DNA of 64,000 nucleotides from Haematobia irritans. Its lineage: Eukaryota > Arthropoda > Insecta > Diptera > Muscidae. Location: assembly GCF_050003625.1 (NCBI RefSeq), contig NC_134400.1, positions 195,437,918 through 195,501,917 on the forward strand, read 5' to 3'. Below are positions 37,057 to 49,990 of this stretch, piece by piece. Position 1 is the stretch's first letter. The number at the start of each line of letters is the position of its first letter. Below the pieces are notes generated by a model. That model worked only from the letters and a program-made list of their open reading frames with translations. It made no database searches and was not told the origin of the DNA. Position numbers and translations under genes: made by a program.

Positions 37057-40000
37057 ACTAAAAAAAAAAATAAAACACGAACAGAGCTAAGACCTAGTGA
37101 CGAGTCTTTGTCATTTACAGTCATCGCAAACTTGAAGCTCAACCAATAAAATGTCTTGACGTTTGCGTCGATGTGCGTCGAAGATTTTATTAAAGAATTT
37201 TGTGTTTTTTCGAAATCGATTTTTTCTTATCAAAAGATTTTATCGATTTAAAAAAAATCGATAAAATATGTGGACATAAAATCGATTATTCGATAATAAA
37301 ATAATTATCAATTTTATCGATTTAAAACAAATCAAAATACACCTTAAAAAATCGATAAAAGATCTGGACATAAAACCGATTAGTCGATAATAAAAAAATT
37401 ATCAATTTTTATCCAAATCAAAAGTCGATTAGTTGAATTTTCCAGCTTTTTGATAGGAAGTAGAAAATTTTTATTATTAAGAAAACACAATTTTTTTCGA
37501 AATCGACATTTAATCGATTATTCGATCTAAAAAACAAAAATCCGATTTTTGTCACCTTCAAACATCGATGGGTCGATATTTTCCTTTAATCGAAGTCGTT
37601 TAGCCGATTTGAAAAAATCGATTAGTATATTTTGAAACTATGAAAAAATCCATTAATTAGATTTATCGAATATCGAAATTTCAACTTTTATGAGACAAAC
37701 CCACAAATTTATAAATTTGTATAAGAAGTAGAAAATGTGAAAGCACAATTTTCACATATAATTTTGATCTATTTTGAAAATATGATAAATCGATTAATTG
37801 AGTCTATCGAAAATAAAAATTTCAACTTTTTTTCAATAAAAATGGAAAATTCGATTTCGAATATATGAAAATATGATCTTAACGATCTAAATAAAATTCC
37901 GATTTTTTTTTTTCAACTCACTCATCAATTGTTCGATGATTTCCATCGAAGTCGATTAGCCCCGATTTGTAAAAATCGATTAGTAGATTTTGAAACTACG
38001 AAAAAAATCCATTAATTGAATTATCGAATATCTAAATTTCAAAATTTTTTTGTTTTTTTTTTCTTCACCATTCCAAAACGATTAGCCCATTATAAAAAAA
38101 TCGATTATAGAATTTTGATCTATTTTGAAAATATGAAAAATCGATTAATTGAGTCTATCGAAAATAAAATTTTCAACTTTTTTTTTCAATAAAAATGGAA
38201 AATTCGATTTCGCAAATATGAAAATATGACCTTAACGAAAATGTTCAATTTTTACACATCGATTGTTCGATGTTTTCCATTAATCGTAGTCGATTAGCCC
38301 TGATTTGTAAAAATCGATTAGTAGATTTTGAAACTACGAAAAAATCCATTAATTGAATTATCGAATATCTAAATTTCAAAATTTTTTTGGTTTTTTCACC
38401 ATTCCAAAACGATTAGCCCATTATAAAAAAATCGATTATAGAATTTTGATCTATTTTGAAAATATGAAAAATCGATTAATTGAGTCTATCGAAAATAAAA
38501 ATTTCAACTTTTTTTTCAATAAAAATGGAAAATTCGATTTCGCAAATATGAAAATATGACCTTAACGAAAATGTTCAATTTTTAAAGTAGAACTAATTTT
38601 TTTTTGTATTCGTATGATAATTTGTGTTTTTCGAAATCGATCGATTTGTTGTTGTCTATTCCCATTTGAAATATCGATTTGCATCAATTTTGAAAGATTT
38701 TTTTTTTATCATTTCATACAAACTGCCGAAAAATTTCCGATTTTTACCAACTTCGAAAGTCGATTTTTAGAGATTATTGACAAGAAGTTGAAAGGAATTC
38801 TGTATTCTTGTAACGATCTTTTTCAATTTCAAATTTTTCGACTCACGAATTCCTAAGATAACATATTTTTTTTTCGAAATCGACATTTTAATTATTTTAT
38901 TGTCGATTTTTGTCACCGTTTCAAGCTGGCTAGATGATTTTGAAACATCAATTACGATTTGGGTCGATTTTGAAGATACAAAAAAATCAATTAATAGAAT
39001 TAAAAAAATCGAAATGTGAACTTTTTACAAAAAAAAATCAATTTTAAACTATAATTTTTCGCTCCAAGATTTCTTTTCATAAAATATATCGAATTCTCGT
39101 TTTATACAAAAAATGTCGATTTTATTTACAAGATTAAAAGTCGATTAGTTGACCATTTAAAGCTGGTTAGCCGATTTTGAAATTCTTGATCGATTTTGAA
39201 CATTTTATTTAAAAACAAAATCAAAAATGTTTTGAATTTTCGAGTAATATTAAAAAGTGTTCGGCCTAAGAATTTTGTATTCTAAGTTTAAAAATCGATT
39301 GGTGGTAAAAGTCTATTAGTTGACTATTTAGAGCAAATTAGACGATTTTGAAAATCTGGATCGTTTTTGAAAATTTAATTTAAAAACAAAACTGAACATA
39401 TTTTGAATTTTCGAGTATTACAAACATTATTCGATCCAAGAATTTTGTATTCTTAGTTTACAAATCTATTGGTCGATTTGTTTGGATTTTTGGAAATCTA
39501 TTAAATGTAGTTAACATTTTTCGAAATTCGAAATTTTAACTGTTTTGAAAAAAAATCCAACAACTTTCGATTTTTAAACTAACACAAAAATTTTTCGACA
39601 CAAGAATTCTATATGCATAAGGTAATGCCAATTGTTTGTCGACATCGACATTTAAAATTTGTTCATATCAAATATCGATTATTCGGTTACAAAAAAATTT
39701 ATATATTTTTGTCAACTTTCGACTTTTTAATATTTTGAAAAATAAGCAAAAACTTCGATTCAAAAATTTTGTTTTATTAAGGCAACACTTTCTTTAAATA
39801 GTTTGACATTATAAGTCGATTATTTAATTTTTGAAAGAATTTCGTTTCAAAAAACAATTGCCAAAATTTGCCTGCTGCAAAAATCGATCAATCGATTTTT
39901 GTCACTATTTGAAATCGATTTGTCAATTTTTTTCACTATTTGATGGTTATTAGCTGATTTTGAAAAAATCAATAATTCGATTTGGATCGATTTTGGAAAT

Positions 40001-42705
40001 ATGAAAAATCGATTAATTGAATTTCGAAATTTCATATTTTTTTCTTTAACAAAAATTTTAAATTTGAAAAAATTTATTTACTTTGTCATTATTTGAAGTC
40101 TATGTGTCGATTTTTTTTCACTATTTGATGGTTATTAGCGGATTTTTAAAAATCGATAATTCGATTTGGATCGATTTTGGAAAAACGAAAAATCGATTAA
40201 TTGAATTTCGAAATTTCATATTTTTGTTTAATAAAAGTTGAAATTTTTATCAATTAATTGTATTGATATTAAAAGTCGATTATTCGAGTTTTGAAAAAAA
40301 AATTACCATATTATTCCACTTCAGATCAATTCATTTAAATTTTTTCGGAATCGACTTTTTAAAAATGTTCCTATCGATTATTCGATTAAAAAAAATAATA
40401 ATAAATAAATGCCAATATTTCCCTACGATCAATTGATTTTTGTCATTATTTGAAGTCTATGTGTCGATTTTTTTCACTATTTGATGGTTATTAGCTGATT
40501 TTGAAAAATCGATAATTCGATTTGAATGGATTTTGGAAAAATGAAAAATTGATTAATTGAATTTCTAAATTTCAATTTTTTTTTTTTAATAAAAGTTGAC
40601 ATTTTTATCAATTAATTTTATTGATATTAAAAGTCGATTATTCGTTTTTTGAAAATATTTAACATTTTTGCCCACTTCAGATCAACTGAATTAAAATTTT
40701 TTCGGAATCGAATTTTTTAAAATGGTTCATATTGATTGTTGGATTTTCAAAAAAAAAAAACAAAAATGCCAATATTTGCCTACGATCAATCGATTTTTGT
40801 CATTATTTGAAGTCTATGTGTCGATTTTTTTCACTATTTGATGGTTATTAGCTGATTTTGAAAAGTCGATAATTCGATTTGGATCGGTTTTGGAAAAAAG
40901 AAAAATCGATTAATTCAATTTCGAAATTTCATATTTTTTTTATTAATAAAAGTTGACATTTTTACCAATTAATTTTATTGATATTAAAAGTCGATTATTC
41001 GATTTTTGAAAAAATTTAACATTTTTGCCCACTTCAGATCAATTCATTTAAATTTTTTCGGAATCGACTTTTTAAAAATGTTCCTATCGATTATTCGATT
41101 TAAAAAAAAAAAAAAAACAAATGCCAATATTTCCCTACGATCAATCGATTTTTGTCATTATTTGAAGTCTATGTGTCGATTTTTTCAATATTTGGTTATT
41201 AGCTGATTTTAAAAAATCGATACTTCGATTTGGATCGATTTTGGAAAAATGAAAAATCGATTAATTGAATTTCGAAATTTCATTTTTTTTAAATAAAAGT
41301 TGAAATTTTTATTAAAATTTAACATTTTTTTTGGAAAAAATTTAACATTTTTGCCCACTTCAGATCAACTGAATTTAAATTTTTTCGGAATCGATTTCTT
41401 TTAAATTGTTCATATTGATTGTTGGATTTTCAAAAAAAAAAAAAAAATGCCAATATTTCCCTATGATCAATCGATTTTTGTCATTATTTGAAGTCTATGT
41501 GTCGATTTTTTTCACTATTTGATGGTTATTACCTGATTTTGAAAAATCAATAATTCGATTTGGATCGATTTTGGAAAAATGAAAAATCGATTCATTTAAT
41601 TTCGAAATTTCATATTTTGTTTAATAAAAGTTGAAATTTTTATCAATTAATTTTATTGATATTAAAAGTCGATTATTCGATTTTTGAAAAAATTTTACAT
41701 TTTTGCCCACTTCATATCAACGAATTTAAATTTTTTCGCAATCGAATTTTTTAAAATTTTTCATATTGATTGTTGGATTTTGAAAAAAAAAACAAAAATG
41801 CCAATATTTCCCTATGATCAATCGATTTTTGTCATTATTTGAAGTCTATGTGTCGATTTTTTTTACTATTTGATGGTTATTAGCTGATTTTGAAAAATCG
41901 ATAATTCGATTTGGATCGATTTTGGAAAAATGAAAAATCGATTAATTGAATTTCGAAATTTCATATTTTTTTTTAAATAAAAGTTGAAATTTTTATCAAT
42001 TAATTGTATTGATATTAAAACTCGATTATTCGATTTTTGAAAAAAACATTTTTGCCCACTTCAGATCAACTGAATTTAAATTTTTTCGGAATCGAATTTT
42101 TTAAAATTGTTCATATTGATTGTTGGATTTTCATAAAAAAAACACAAAAATGCCAATAATTGCCTACGATCAATCGATTTTTGTCATTATTTGAAGTCTA
42201 TGTGTCGATTTTTTCACTATTTGATGGTTATTAGCGGATTTTGAAAAATCGATAATTCGATTTTGGAAAAATGAAAATCGATTAATTGAATTTCGAAATT
42301 TCATATTTTTTTTTAATAAAAGTTGAAATTTTTATCAATTAATTGTATTGATATTAAAAGTCGATTATTCGATTTTTGAAAAAAATTAACATTTTTACCC
42401 ACTTCAGATCAACTGAATTTAAATTTTTTCGGAATCGATTTTTTTTAAATTTTTCATATTGATTGTTGGATTTTCAAAAAAAAAAAAAAAACAAAAGTGC
42501 TAATATTTGCATCAATCGATTTTTGTCACTATTTGAAGTCGATTTTCAATTAGCTATTTAATGGTTATATTATGATGGTTATATTATCGATTTGATAAAT
42601 CGATTTGAAAGGATATAGGAAATATGAAAAATCGATTAATTGAATTTAAAAATTCTCGAAATTTCATCTTATTTTTTAAATAAAACTTGAAATGTTTATT
42701 TTTTT
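37057..42705. repeat. ~350-base satellite array rich in ATCGAT/TCGATT
   Basis: From about 39900 to 42700 the marker GAAGTCTATGTGTCGATTTT recurs at 40097, 40453, 40810, 41165, 41491, 41841 and 42195 (spacings 356, 357, 355, 326, 350, 354), giving some eight units. Other fixed unit parts are TTTGATGGTTATTAGCTG and TTGCCCACTTCAGATCAAC. The left part (37150-38600) is a more diverged form: ATCCATTAATTGAATTATCG-type segments recur near 37645, 38005 and 38345, spacing about 340-360. The middle (38600-39900) is further decayed. No coding potential. It may lie in the 5' intron of the minus-strand gene at 34 kb, which is inference. Confidence 0.92.
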
Positions 42706-44335
42706 TTCACTTCGACCCCACCTAGTGTATCCTATTCTTACATCTATATGAGTGGCAAAAATTACAAAAGGAAATATTGGGAAATGGATTTAATTTTGGG
42801 GGGAATGGGATATTCAAATATTGAAGTTATACAAAATAATCTATGGATACATCTCTTTTTCTTTTTAAAATTTTTTTAGTGTTGGTTTGTTTTGTATAAA
42901 AAAAAAAATAAAACACAAAACTAAATAAAAAGCACTTCCGTATTGCGGGTATTTTTCACATGTATGTAAGCACTTCATTTCCTTTTGGTTAACCGGAGCA
43001 CCACCACCACCAACATTATAACGTGCAAAAATTCCACAACAAATACGAATCCCAAAGATAATATATTTTTTAATTTGTTATTAAAATACGAAGGAAAGGC
43101 ATTAATTGGTGTGGCTGGATGAGGGTTGGCTGGATGGGTGTTATGTTGCAAATTAATTGGAATTATTTTGGTGGCGATATTTTTTTTTGGTTTCTTTGGA
43201 GGATCAGGATATTCAAAAGCACAAACTAGCGTTTGTTTTTATAACGCCAATTGTTTTTTTTTTTTTTGTTAATTTTTCACGAGAGACAAGCGATACAAAA
43301 TTCACTAATAAACACAACCGTTAAATGTCATTGAACCCGCACGAACGATAACGATCTTCAGGCCATAGCAAAAGATTTTTCATTCAATCGAATCGATGGC
43401 GATATCCTTTAATTAAAAAAAAATCCGTTATTATTATTTTTTTTTTTTGGAAATTTGAAATCGTAACGTTTTCACCACAGTATGTCCGTTTTTTCGGCAA
43501 CTACCAAAACGACAACGACAAAAGTGTGACACAATCGAATCCAAAAGAAAATCGAAACAGCCAAAGCTGCGACAGAAAAAAAATCCCGACCGTTTGGAAG
43601 AACCTTTGAAACGTCTGTAAGAATAACGCAAACAGAACAAAGAGCACACAACCGAAGAGCTACAAAATGTAGCGATACTCGAGGAAAACTCCCAACTCCC
43701 TGTTAGCAATAGAGCGATCAGCCAGCCTGCCATCCAGTTGGAGAACAATAATAACAACAACAACAACAACAGAACTCTAACATAGATAGAAGAAAGAGGC
43801 TACAACAACACAACACCTAGGAAGACATTGGGTTGTGGCAACCGAATGCCATAGCCGCCACAGAGTCATTGCCAGAGCGCAATAGCCGCCACAAAATCCA
43901 AGTTCTTGTTGCTGTTGTTCTGAAAGCCTATGCTAGGGATGATGACTTTTTTTCTTCTTTCTATTCTGCTTGATTCGAATGTTGCTGCACTGGGCTGTTA
44001 TTCGATGTTTACTCTGATATTCCTTGTCTTGCTCCACCGTTCGAAAAGTTCTTGTCAGTCTGGATGATTGCTGCAAATGCGTTCAACGACGCCAACACAG
44101 ACAAGAACAGCCAACAACAACACCCAGTAAAATGCATCAACAGCAGCAGCAGTTGTTGTTGCTGTTGTTGTGGTTGGTCACGGACATAATATGCTTCTTC
44201 TAGTGGAAGGAGGTTTGATAAGCCATGTCATAATCGTATATGTTTCCATTTCACCGTCAATAGACGAAAAGATCACTTTTCTCCGAAATGAAATTTTCGT
44301 CTAAAAAATTTCCATTTGTAATAGGAATTAAATAA
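42706..44335 (-). other. single-copy stretch, possible 5' exon/promoter of the minus-strand gene
   Basis: Less AT-biased than its surroundings, with CAC, CAA and CAG runs of the type common in fly 5' UTRs (AACAACAACAACAACAACAG near 43753, CAGCAGCAGCAGTTGTTG near 44140). On the minus strand TTATAAAAAC occurs near 43240. A 111-codon minus frame at 43434-43769 begins with poly-Leu from a CAA run and has no family resemblance. The assignment to the 34 kb gene rests only on position and composition. Confidence 0.35.
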
Positions 44336-47037
44336 AACAAGTCTCTAGAAATGAAATTTTGACAACATTTTCTATAGAAATAAAATTTTGCAAAAATATT
44401 CTAAAGAAATAAAATTTTTACACAATTTTTTTACAGAAATAAAATTTTGACAAAATTTTCTATAGAAATAAAATTTTGCAAAAAATTTCTATAGAAATAG
44501 AATGTTGAAAAAAATTACTTGTTTTGTCCTTTTGGCAAAATTGTCTATAGAAATGAAATGTTGACAAAATTTTCTATGGAAATAAAATTTTGCAAAAATT
44601 GTCTATAGAAATAGAATGTTAAAAAAATTATTTGAATGGCAAAATTGTCTAAGAAATAAAATTTTGACAAAATTTTCTAAAGAAATCAAATGTTGACAAA
44701 ATTTTCTATAGAAATACAATTTTGAGAAAATATTCTATAGAAATAAAACTTAGCAAAAATTTTTCTATAGAAATAAATTTTTGACAAAATTTTTTATAGA
44801 AATAAATTTTTGACAAATTTTATATAGAAAGAAAATTTCAACAAAATTTCCAAACTTACCATTTGTAATAGGAATAAATCAAATTTCTATTTTGAAATAA
44901 ATTAAATTTTCAAAAAAAAATTAAGAAAAAATTTTCATCTTTTGCAGCAAGTCTCTAGAAATAAAATTTTAATAAAATATTCTGCAAAAATTATATTTTG
45001 ACACAATTTTCTATAGAAATAAAATTTGGCAAAAATTTTCTCTAGAAATAAAATTTTGCAAAAATTTTCTATAGAAATAAAATTTTGACAAAAATGTTCT
45101 ATAGAAATAAAATTTTGACAAAATTTCCTATAGAAATAAAAATTTTGACTAAATTTTTCTATAGAAATAAAATTTTGAAAAAATTTTCTTTAGAAATAAC
45201 ATAAAATAAAATAGAAATAACATAAAATAAAATAATAAAATAATAAAATTTTGCAAAATAAGATTTTCAAAGGAAATAAAATTTTGATAAAATTTTCCAT
45301 AGAAATAAAATTTTGACAAAAATTTTCTATAGAAATAAAATTTTGCAAAAACTGTCTATAGAAATATAACGTTGAAAAAAATTATTTGCTTTGCCCTTTT
45401 GGCAAAATTGTCTATAGAAACAACATTTTGCAAAAATTTTCTATAGAAATAAAATTTTGACAAAAATGTTCTATAGAAATAAAATTTTGACAAAATTTCC
45501 TATAGAAATAAAAATTTTGACAAAGTTTTTCTATAGAAAGAGAATGTTGAAAAAAATTATTTGCTTTGGCAAAATTTTCTAAAGAAATAAAATTTTTATA
45601 AAATTTTCTATAGAAATAAAATTTTGACAAATTTTTCTAAAGAAATAAAATTTTGACAAAATTTTCTAAAGAAATCAAATGTTGACAAAATTTTCTATAG
45701 AAATAAAATTTAGCAAAAATTTTTCTATAGAAATAAATTTTTGACAAAATTTTTTATAGAAATAAAATTTCAACAAAATTACCAAACTTACCATTTGTAA
45801 TAGGAATAAATCAATTTTCTATTTTGAAATAAATTAAATTTTTCAAAAAAAAATTAAGAAAGAATTTTTCATCAATATTTTGCAGCAAGTCTCTAGAAAT
45901 AAAATTTTAATAAAATTTTCTGCAAACATTAAATTTTGACACAATTTTCTATAAAAATAAAATTTTGACACAATTTTCTATAGAAATAAAATTTTGCAAA
46001 AATTTTCTATAGAAATAAAATTTTGACAAAAATGTTCTATAGAAATAAAATTTTGACAAAAATTTTCTATAGAAATAAAATTTCGACAAAATTTCCTATA
46101 GAAATAAAAATTTTGACAAAATGTTTCTATAGAAATAAAATTTTGACAAAATTTTCTTTAGAAATAACATAAAATAAAATAATAACATAAATAACTTAAA
46201 AATAAAATTTTGAAAAATAAAATTTTCCAAGGAAATAAAATTTTGACAAAATTTTCTATAGAAATAAAATTTTGCAAAAACTGTCTATAGAAATATAATG
46301 TTGAAAAAAATTATTTGCTTTGCCCTTTTGGCAAAATTGTGTATAGAAATAAAATTTTGACAAAATTTTTTTACAGAAATAAAATTTTGACAAAATTTTC
46401 TATAGAAATAAAAATTAAAAAAATTCTATAGAAATAACTTTATAACAAAATTTTATATAGAAATACATTTTTGACAAAATTTTATATAGAAAGAACATTT
46501 CAACAAAATTTCCAAACATATCTTTTGTAATAGGAATAAATCAAATTTCTATTTTGAAATAAATTAAATTTTCCAAAAAAAAAAAAATCAATTAAGAACA
46601 ATTTTTCATCAATATTTTCCAGCAAGTCTCTAGAAATAAAATTTTTGATAAAATTTTCTAAAGAAATAAAATTGTGACAAATTTTTTTTATAGAAATAAA
46701 ATTAGAACAAAATTTTCTATAGAAATACAATTTTGACAAAATTTTCGATAGAAATAAAATTTTGCAAAAAATTTCTATAGAAATAGAATGTTGAAAAAAA
46801 TTATTTGCTTTGTTTTGGCAAAATTGTCTATAGAAACAAAATTTTGACTAAATTTTCTACAGAAATAAAATTTTGACAAAATTTTCTATAGAAATAAAAT
46901 TTTGACTAAATTTTCTATAGAAATACAATTTTGACTAAATTTTCTATAGAAATAAAATTTAAACAAAATTTTCTATAGAAATAAAATTTTGACAAAATTT
47001 TCTATAGAAATAAAATTTTGACAAAATTTTCTTTTGA
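44336..47037 (-). repeat. 29-base repeat array, reverse, with a recurring ~150-base interrupter
   Basis: Reverse-orientation units, many with TTTTGCAAAAATTTTC in place of TTTTGACAAAATTTTC. An unrelated segment, CCATTTGTAATAGGAATAAA through GCAGCAAGTCTCTAGAAAT, recurs starting at 44312 (shortened), 44859, 45791 and 46521, and again at 47569 beyond repeat D. A second recurring phrase is TTATTTGCTTTGCCCTTTTG. The array is therefore built from composite higher-order units of roughly 0.5-1 kb. Confidence 0.92.
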
Positions 47038-47235
47038 AAGTTTTGCTGCAAGTAGAGGATGCTGATGAGGAATGTGGTAATTCCGAAACCTACGTCCATC
47101 CAACCATCTTGCAGTCTATAGGGCTTTGCCCAAATAAATTTAACAAAGATTATTTTCCTCTGTTGGTTAAGTTACACTTGTAGTTTAGTCAATGCATGGT
47201 TTTAAGCTGAAATCAAAAACAACAACAATGATTAA
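47038..47235 (+). repeat. dispersed repeat D, copy 3, opposite orientation
   Basis: Reverse complement of the copies at 9.6 and 23.7 kb: CATCCAACCATCTTGCAGTC, AGGGCTTTGCCCAAATAAAT, TTTTCCTCTGTTGGTTAAG, CATGGTTTTAAGCTGAAATC. It is embedded between 29-mer arrays. Confidence 0.75.
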
Positions 47236-47269
47236 AGAACAAAACCAACAATAACAAAACAAAACGAGT

Positions 47270-47708
47270 GAAATAAATTTACGTAAAAATTTTCTAAAGA
47301 AATAAAATGTTGACAAATTTTTTTTTTTATAGAAATAAAATTAGGACAAAATTTTCAAAAAAAAAATAAAATTTTGACAAAATTTTCGAAAGAAATAAAG
47401 TTTTGACAAAATTTTCTATAGAAATAAAATTTTGCAAAAATTTTCGATAGAAATAAAGTTTTGACAAAATTTTCTATAGAAATAAATTTTTGACAAAATT
47501 TTATATAGAAATAAATATTTGATAAAATTTTATATAGAAAGAAAATTTCGACAAAATTTCCGAACATACCATTTATAATAGGATCAAATTTCTATTTTGA
47601 AATAAATTACATTTTTCAAAAAAAAAAAAAAATAAGAAAAATTTTTCATCAATATTTTGCAGCAAGTCTCTAGAAATAAAATTTTGATAAAATTTTCTAT
47701 CGAAAAAA
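47270..47708 (-). repeat. 29-base repeat array, reverse, with interrupter
   Basis: About ten reverse units, then the interrupter segment (47569 to about 47675), then two units up to the SINE insertion. Confidence 0.88.
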
Positions 47709-48033
47709 CCGTGGTGCAATGGTTAGCATGTCCGCCTTGCATACACAAGGTCGTAGGTTCGATTCCTGCTTCGACCGAACACCAAAAAGTTTTCCAGCGG
47801 TGGATTATCCCACCTCAGTAATGCTGGTGACATTTCTGAGGGTTTCAAAGCTTCTCTGCAATGTGGAACGCCGTTCGGACTCGGCTATAAAAAGGAGGTC
47901 CATTGTCATTGAGCTTAACATGGAATCGGGCAGCACTCAGTGATAAGAGAAAATTTCACCAATGTGGTATCACAATGGACTGAACAGTCTAAGTGAGCCT
48001 GATACATCGGGCTGCACCTAACCTAACCTAACT
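47709..48033 (+). mobile_element. tRNA-derived SINE, plus-strand copy
   Basis: The head begins CCGTGGTGCAATGGTTAGC (A box), and GGTTCGATTCCTGC (B box) lies about 35 bases downstream; the body matches 24221-24568, and the tail is ACCTAACCTAACCTAACTTA. It is inserted in a 29-mer array. The first few bases of the head seen in the other copy are missing here (slight 5' truncation). A frame of 74 codons across it is an artefact. Confidence 0.92.
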
Positions 48034-48490
48034 TAACATTTCTACAGAAATACAATTTTGGCACAATTTTCTATAGAATACAATTTTGGCACAATTTTCT
48101 ATAGAATAAAATTTTGACAAAATTTTCTATAGAAATAAAATTTTGACAAAAATTTTCTATAGAAATAAAATTTTGCAAAAAATGTCTAAAGAAATAGAAT
48201 GTTGAAAAAATTATTTGCTTTGCCCTTTTGGCAAAATTGTCTATAGAAATAAAATTTTCTATAGAAATAAAATTTTTGCAAGAATTTTCTATAGAAATAA
48301 AATTTTGACAAAATTTTCTATAGAAATAAAATTTTGACAAAATTTCCTATAGAAATAACATTTTGCAAAATTTTCTATAGAAATAAAATTTTGACAAAAT
48401 TTTCTATAGAAATAACATTTTCACAAATTTTTCTATAGAAATAACATTTTGACAAAATTTTCTATAGAAATAAAATTTTGCAAAATAAGA
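48034..48490 (-). repeat. 29-base repeat array, reverse orientation
   Basis: About fifteen reverse units after the SINE, some with TTTTGCAAAAATTTTC. Confidence 0.92.
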
Positions 48491-48905
48491 TTTTCTTGTT
48501 TGGTAGTTTTTTGGTAAAAATTTCTCCCAATTTTGGTAGATTATTTTGGCTCGAAAAGCAACGGTGTTTAGAAATGGCGCTGCATGTAAACAATTTTCTA
48601 TTGTCTAACCATCACGAATCTTTGAAATTCATTCGAATTCAAAGTATTTTCAAGCCCCACTGCTTGATTATATATCGAACTCAAATAAAGCTCAGGTGTG
48701 TTTGTCTATAGGGCAGGGATGGAAAATACATTACTATAGTACTTTTTTCAATACCTTTTCACTTTGGTCAGTACCGTAGTACCCCCGAGAATGATTTAGT
48801 ACTTTTTGTGTACACAGTTTTGAGCCGATATCAGACTTATGGTACAAAAGTTTTGACAAAATATTTTGAGAAAGTCTTTAACAAACTTATTTACTAATGG
48901 TCTTT
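48491..48905. repeat. unassigned repeat with GTACC motif, copy 1
   Basis: From 48717 on, this stretch resembles 49370-49520: CCTTTTCACTTTGGTCAGTA versus CGTTTTCACCTTGGTTAGTA, then CAGTTTTGAGCCGATATCA versus CAGTTTTGAGCCAATATCA, and TTAACAAACTTATT versus TAATAAACTTATT. Both copies are followed by forward 29-mer units. Class unknown. Confidence 0.55.
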
Positions 48906-49285
48906 TACGAAATTTTATTTCTATAGAAAATTTTGTCAAAATTTTATGTCTATAAAAAATTTTGTCAAAATTTGATTCTACAGAAAATTGTATCAAAATT
49001 TTATTCTATAGAAAATTTTTTCAAAATTTTATTTCTATAGAAAATTTTGTCAAAATTTTATTTCTACCAAAAATTTTGTCACAATTTTATTTCCAAAAAA
49101 AATTTTGACAAAATTTTATTTCTATAGAAAATTTTGTCATAATTTTATTTCTATAGAAAATTTTGTGAAAATTTTATTTCTATAGAAAATTTTTGCAAAA
49201 TTTTATTTCTATAGAAAATTTTGTCATAATTTTATTTCTATAGAAAATTGTATCAACATTTTATTTTATAGAATTTTTTTGTTGA
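48906..49285 (+). repeat. 29-base repeat array, forward orientation
   Basis: About thirteen forward units (GTC centre). Orientation flips relative to the preceding array, with the GTACC repeat at the switch point. Confidence 0.9.
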
Positions 49286-49600
49286 AATTTAGTGAAAACT
49301 ACTTGTTCATTAAAAAGGATACCGTTTTTGTACTTTCTTAAAAATTGTAGTTTCAATCCCTGCTATAGGATCATAATATTTATTTACTACTCTCTCAGAG
49401 CATAAGCCAATACGTTTTCACCTTGGTTAGTACCATGGTACCAGTTTTGAGCCAATATCATTTATGGTACAATTGTTTTTAATATTTTTAGAAGCTTTTA
49501 ATAAACTTATTGCTATAGAAGTTTTTGTCAAAATTTTATTTCTATAAAAAATTTGTTAAAATTTTATTTCTATAGAAACTTTTGTCACAATTTAATTTCT
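49286..49600. repeat. GTACC repeat copy 2 with short forward 29-mer
   Basis: Second copy of the 48717-type repeat (about 49370-49500), followed by three or four forward 29-mer units to 49600. Confidence 0.55.
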
Positions 49601-49990
49601 ATTAGAGCTCGACCGAAGCATCGTCATCGGCATTCAGCCAAAAATCGATAATCGGCCACGAATCGGCCATCGGCGTCAAGAGGCCGATTAGCCGAAGCCG
49701 AATAATTTATTTGATATTGAATTGTCCAAGTGTTGAATTAGTCTCAGTCAAAACACTCAGTACAAATAAACTGTAAAAAAAAAATAAAAAATCCTTTTTA
49801 TATTTAATATTTAATTTATTTTAATAACCTGCACAACAAGAATTAATTCTTATAATTACAGTACAGGCATTTAGTGTCCAACAATAACATCCTTATATTA
49901 TATAAATGAAAATAAAATAATTTGAACATAAAAATTTTATTTTTAATTCTAATTTTATTTTAGTTTTAATTTTAATTTCACATTTTACTT
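49601..49990. other. CCGAT/ATCGGC-rich segment, then AT-rich spacer
   Basis: 49610-49700 is a cluster of ATCGGC, CGGCCATCGGC and GCCGATTAGCCGAAGCCGA motifs preceded by GAGCTCGACCGAAGC, which looks like the end of a dispersed element, but no second copy is in the window. The rest is AT-rich without features. Confidence 0.4.

Noticed and set aside
43434..43769. 111-codon minus-strand protein with N-terminal Leu run, a possible signal peptide
   Set aside because: The Leu run comes from a CAA microsatellite and the rest has no family features. It is more likely 5' UTR or intergenic sequence.
47709..47785. Functional tRNA gene
   Set aside because: A and B boxes are present, but the sequence continues into a SINE body with a second copy at 24.2 kb. 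The acceptor stem does not close.
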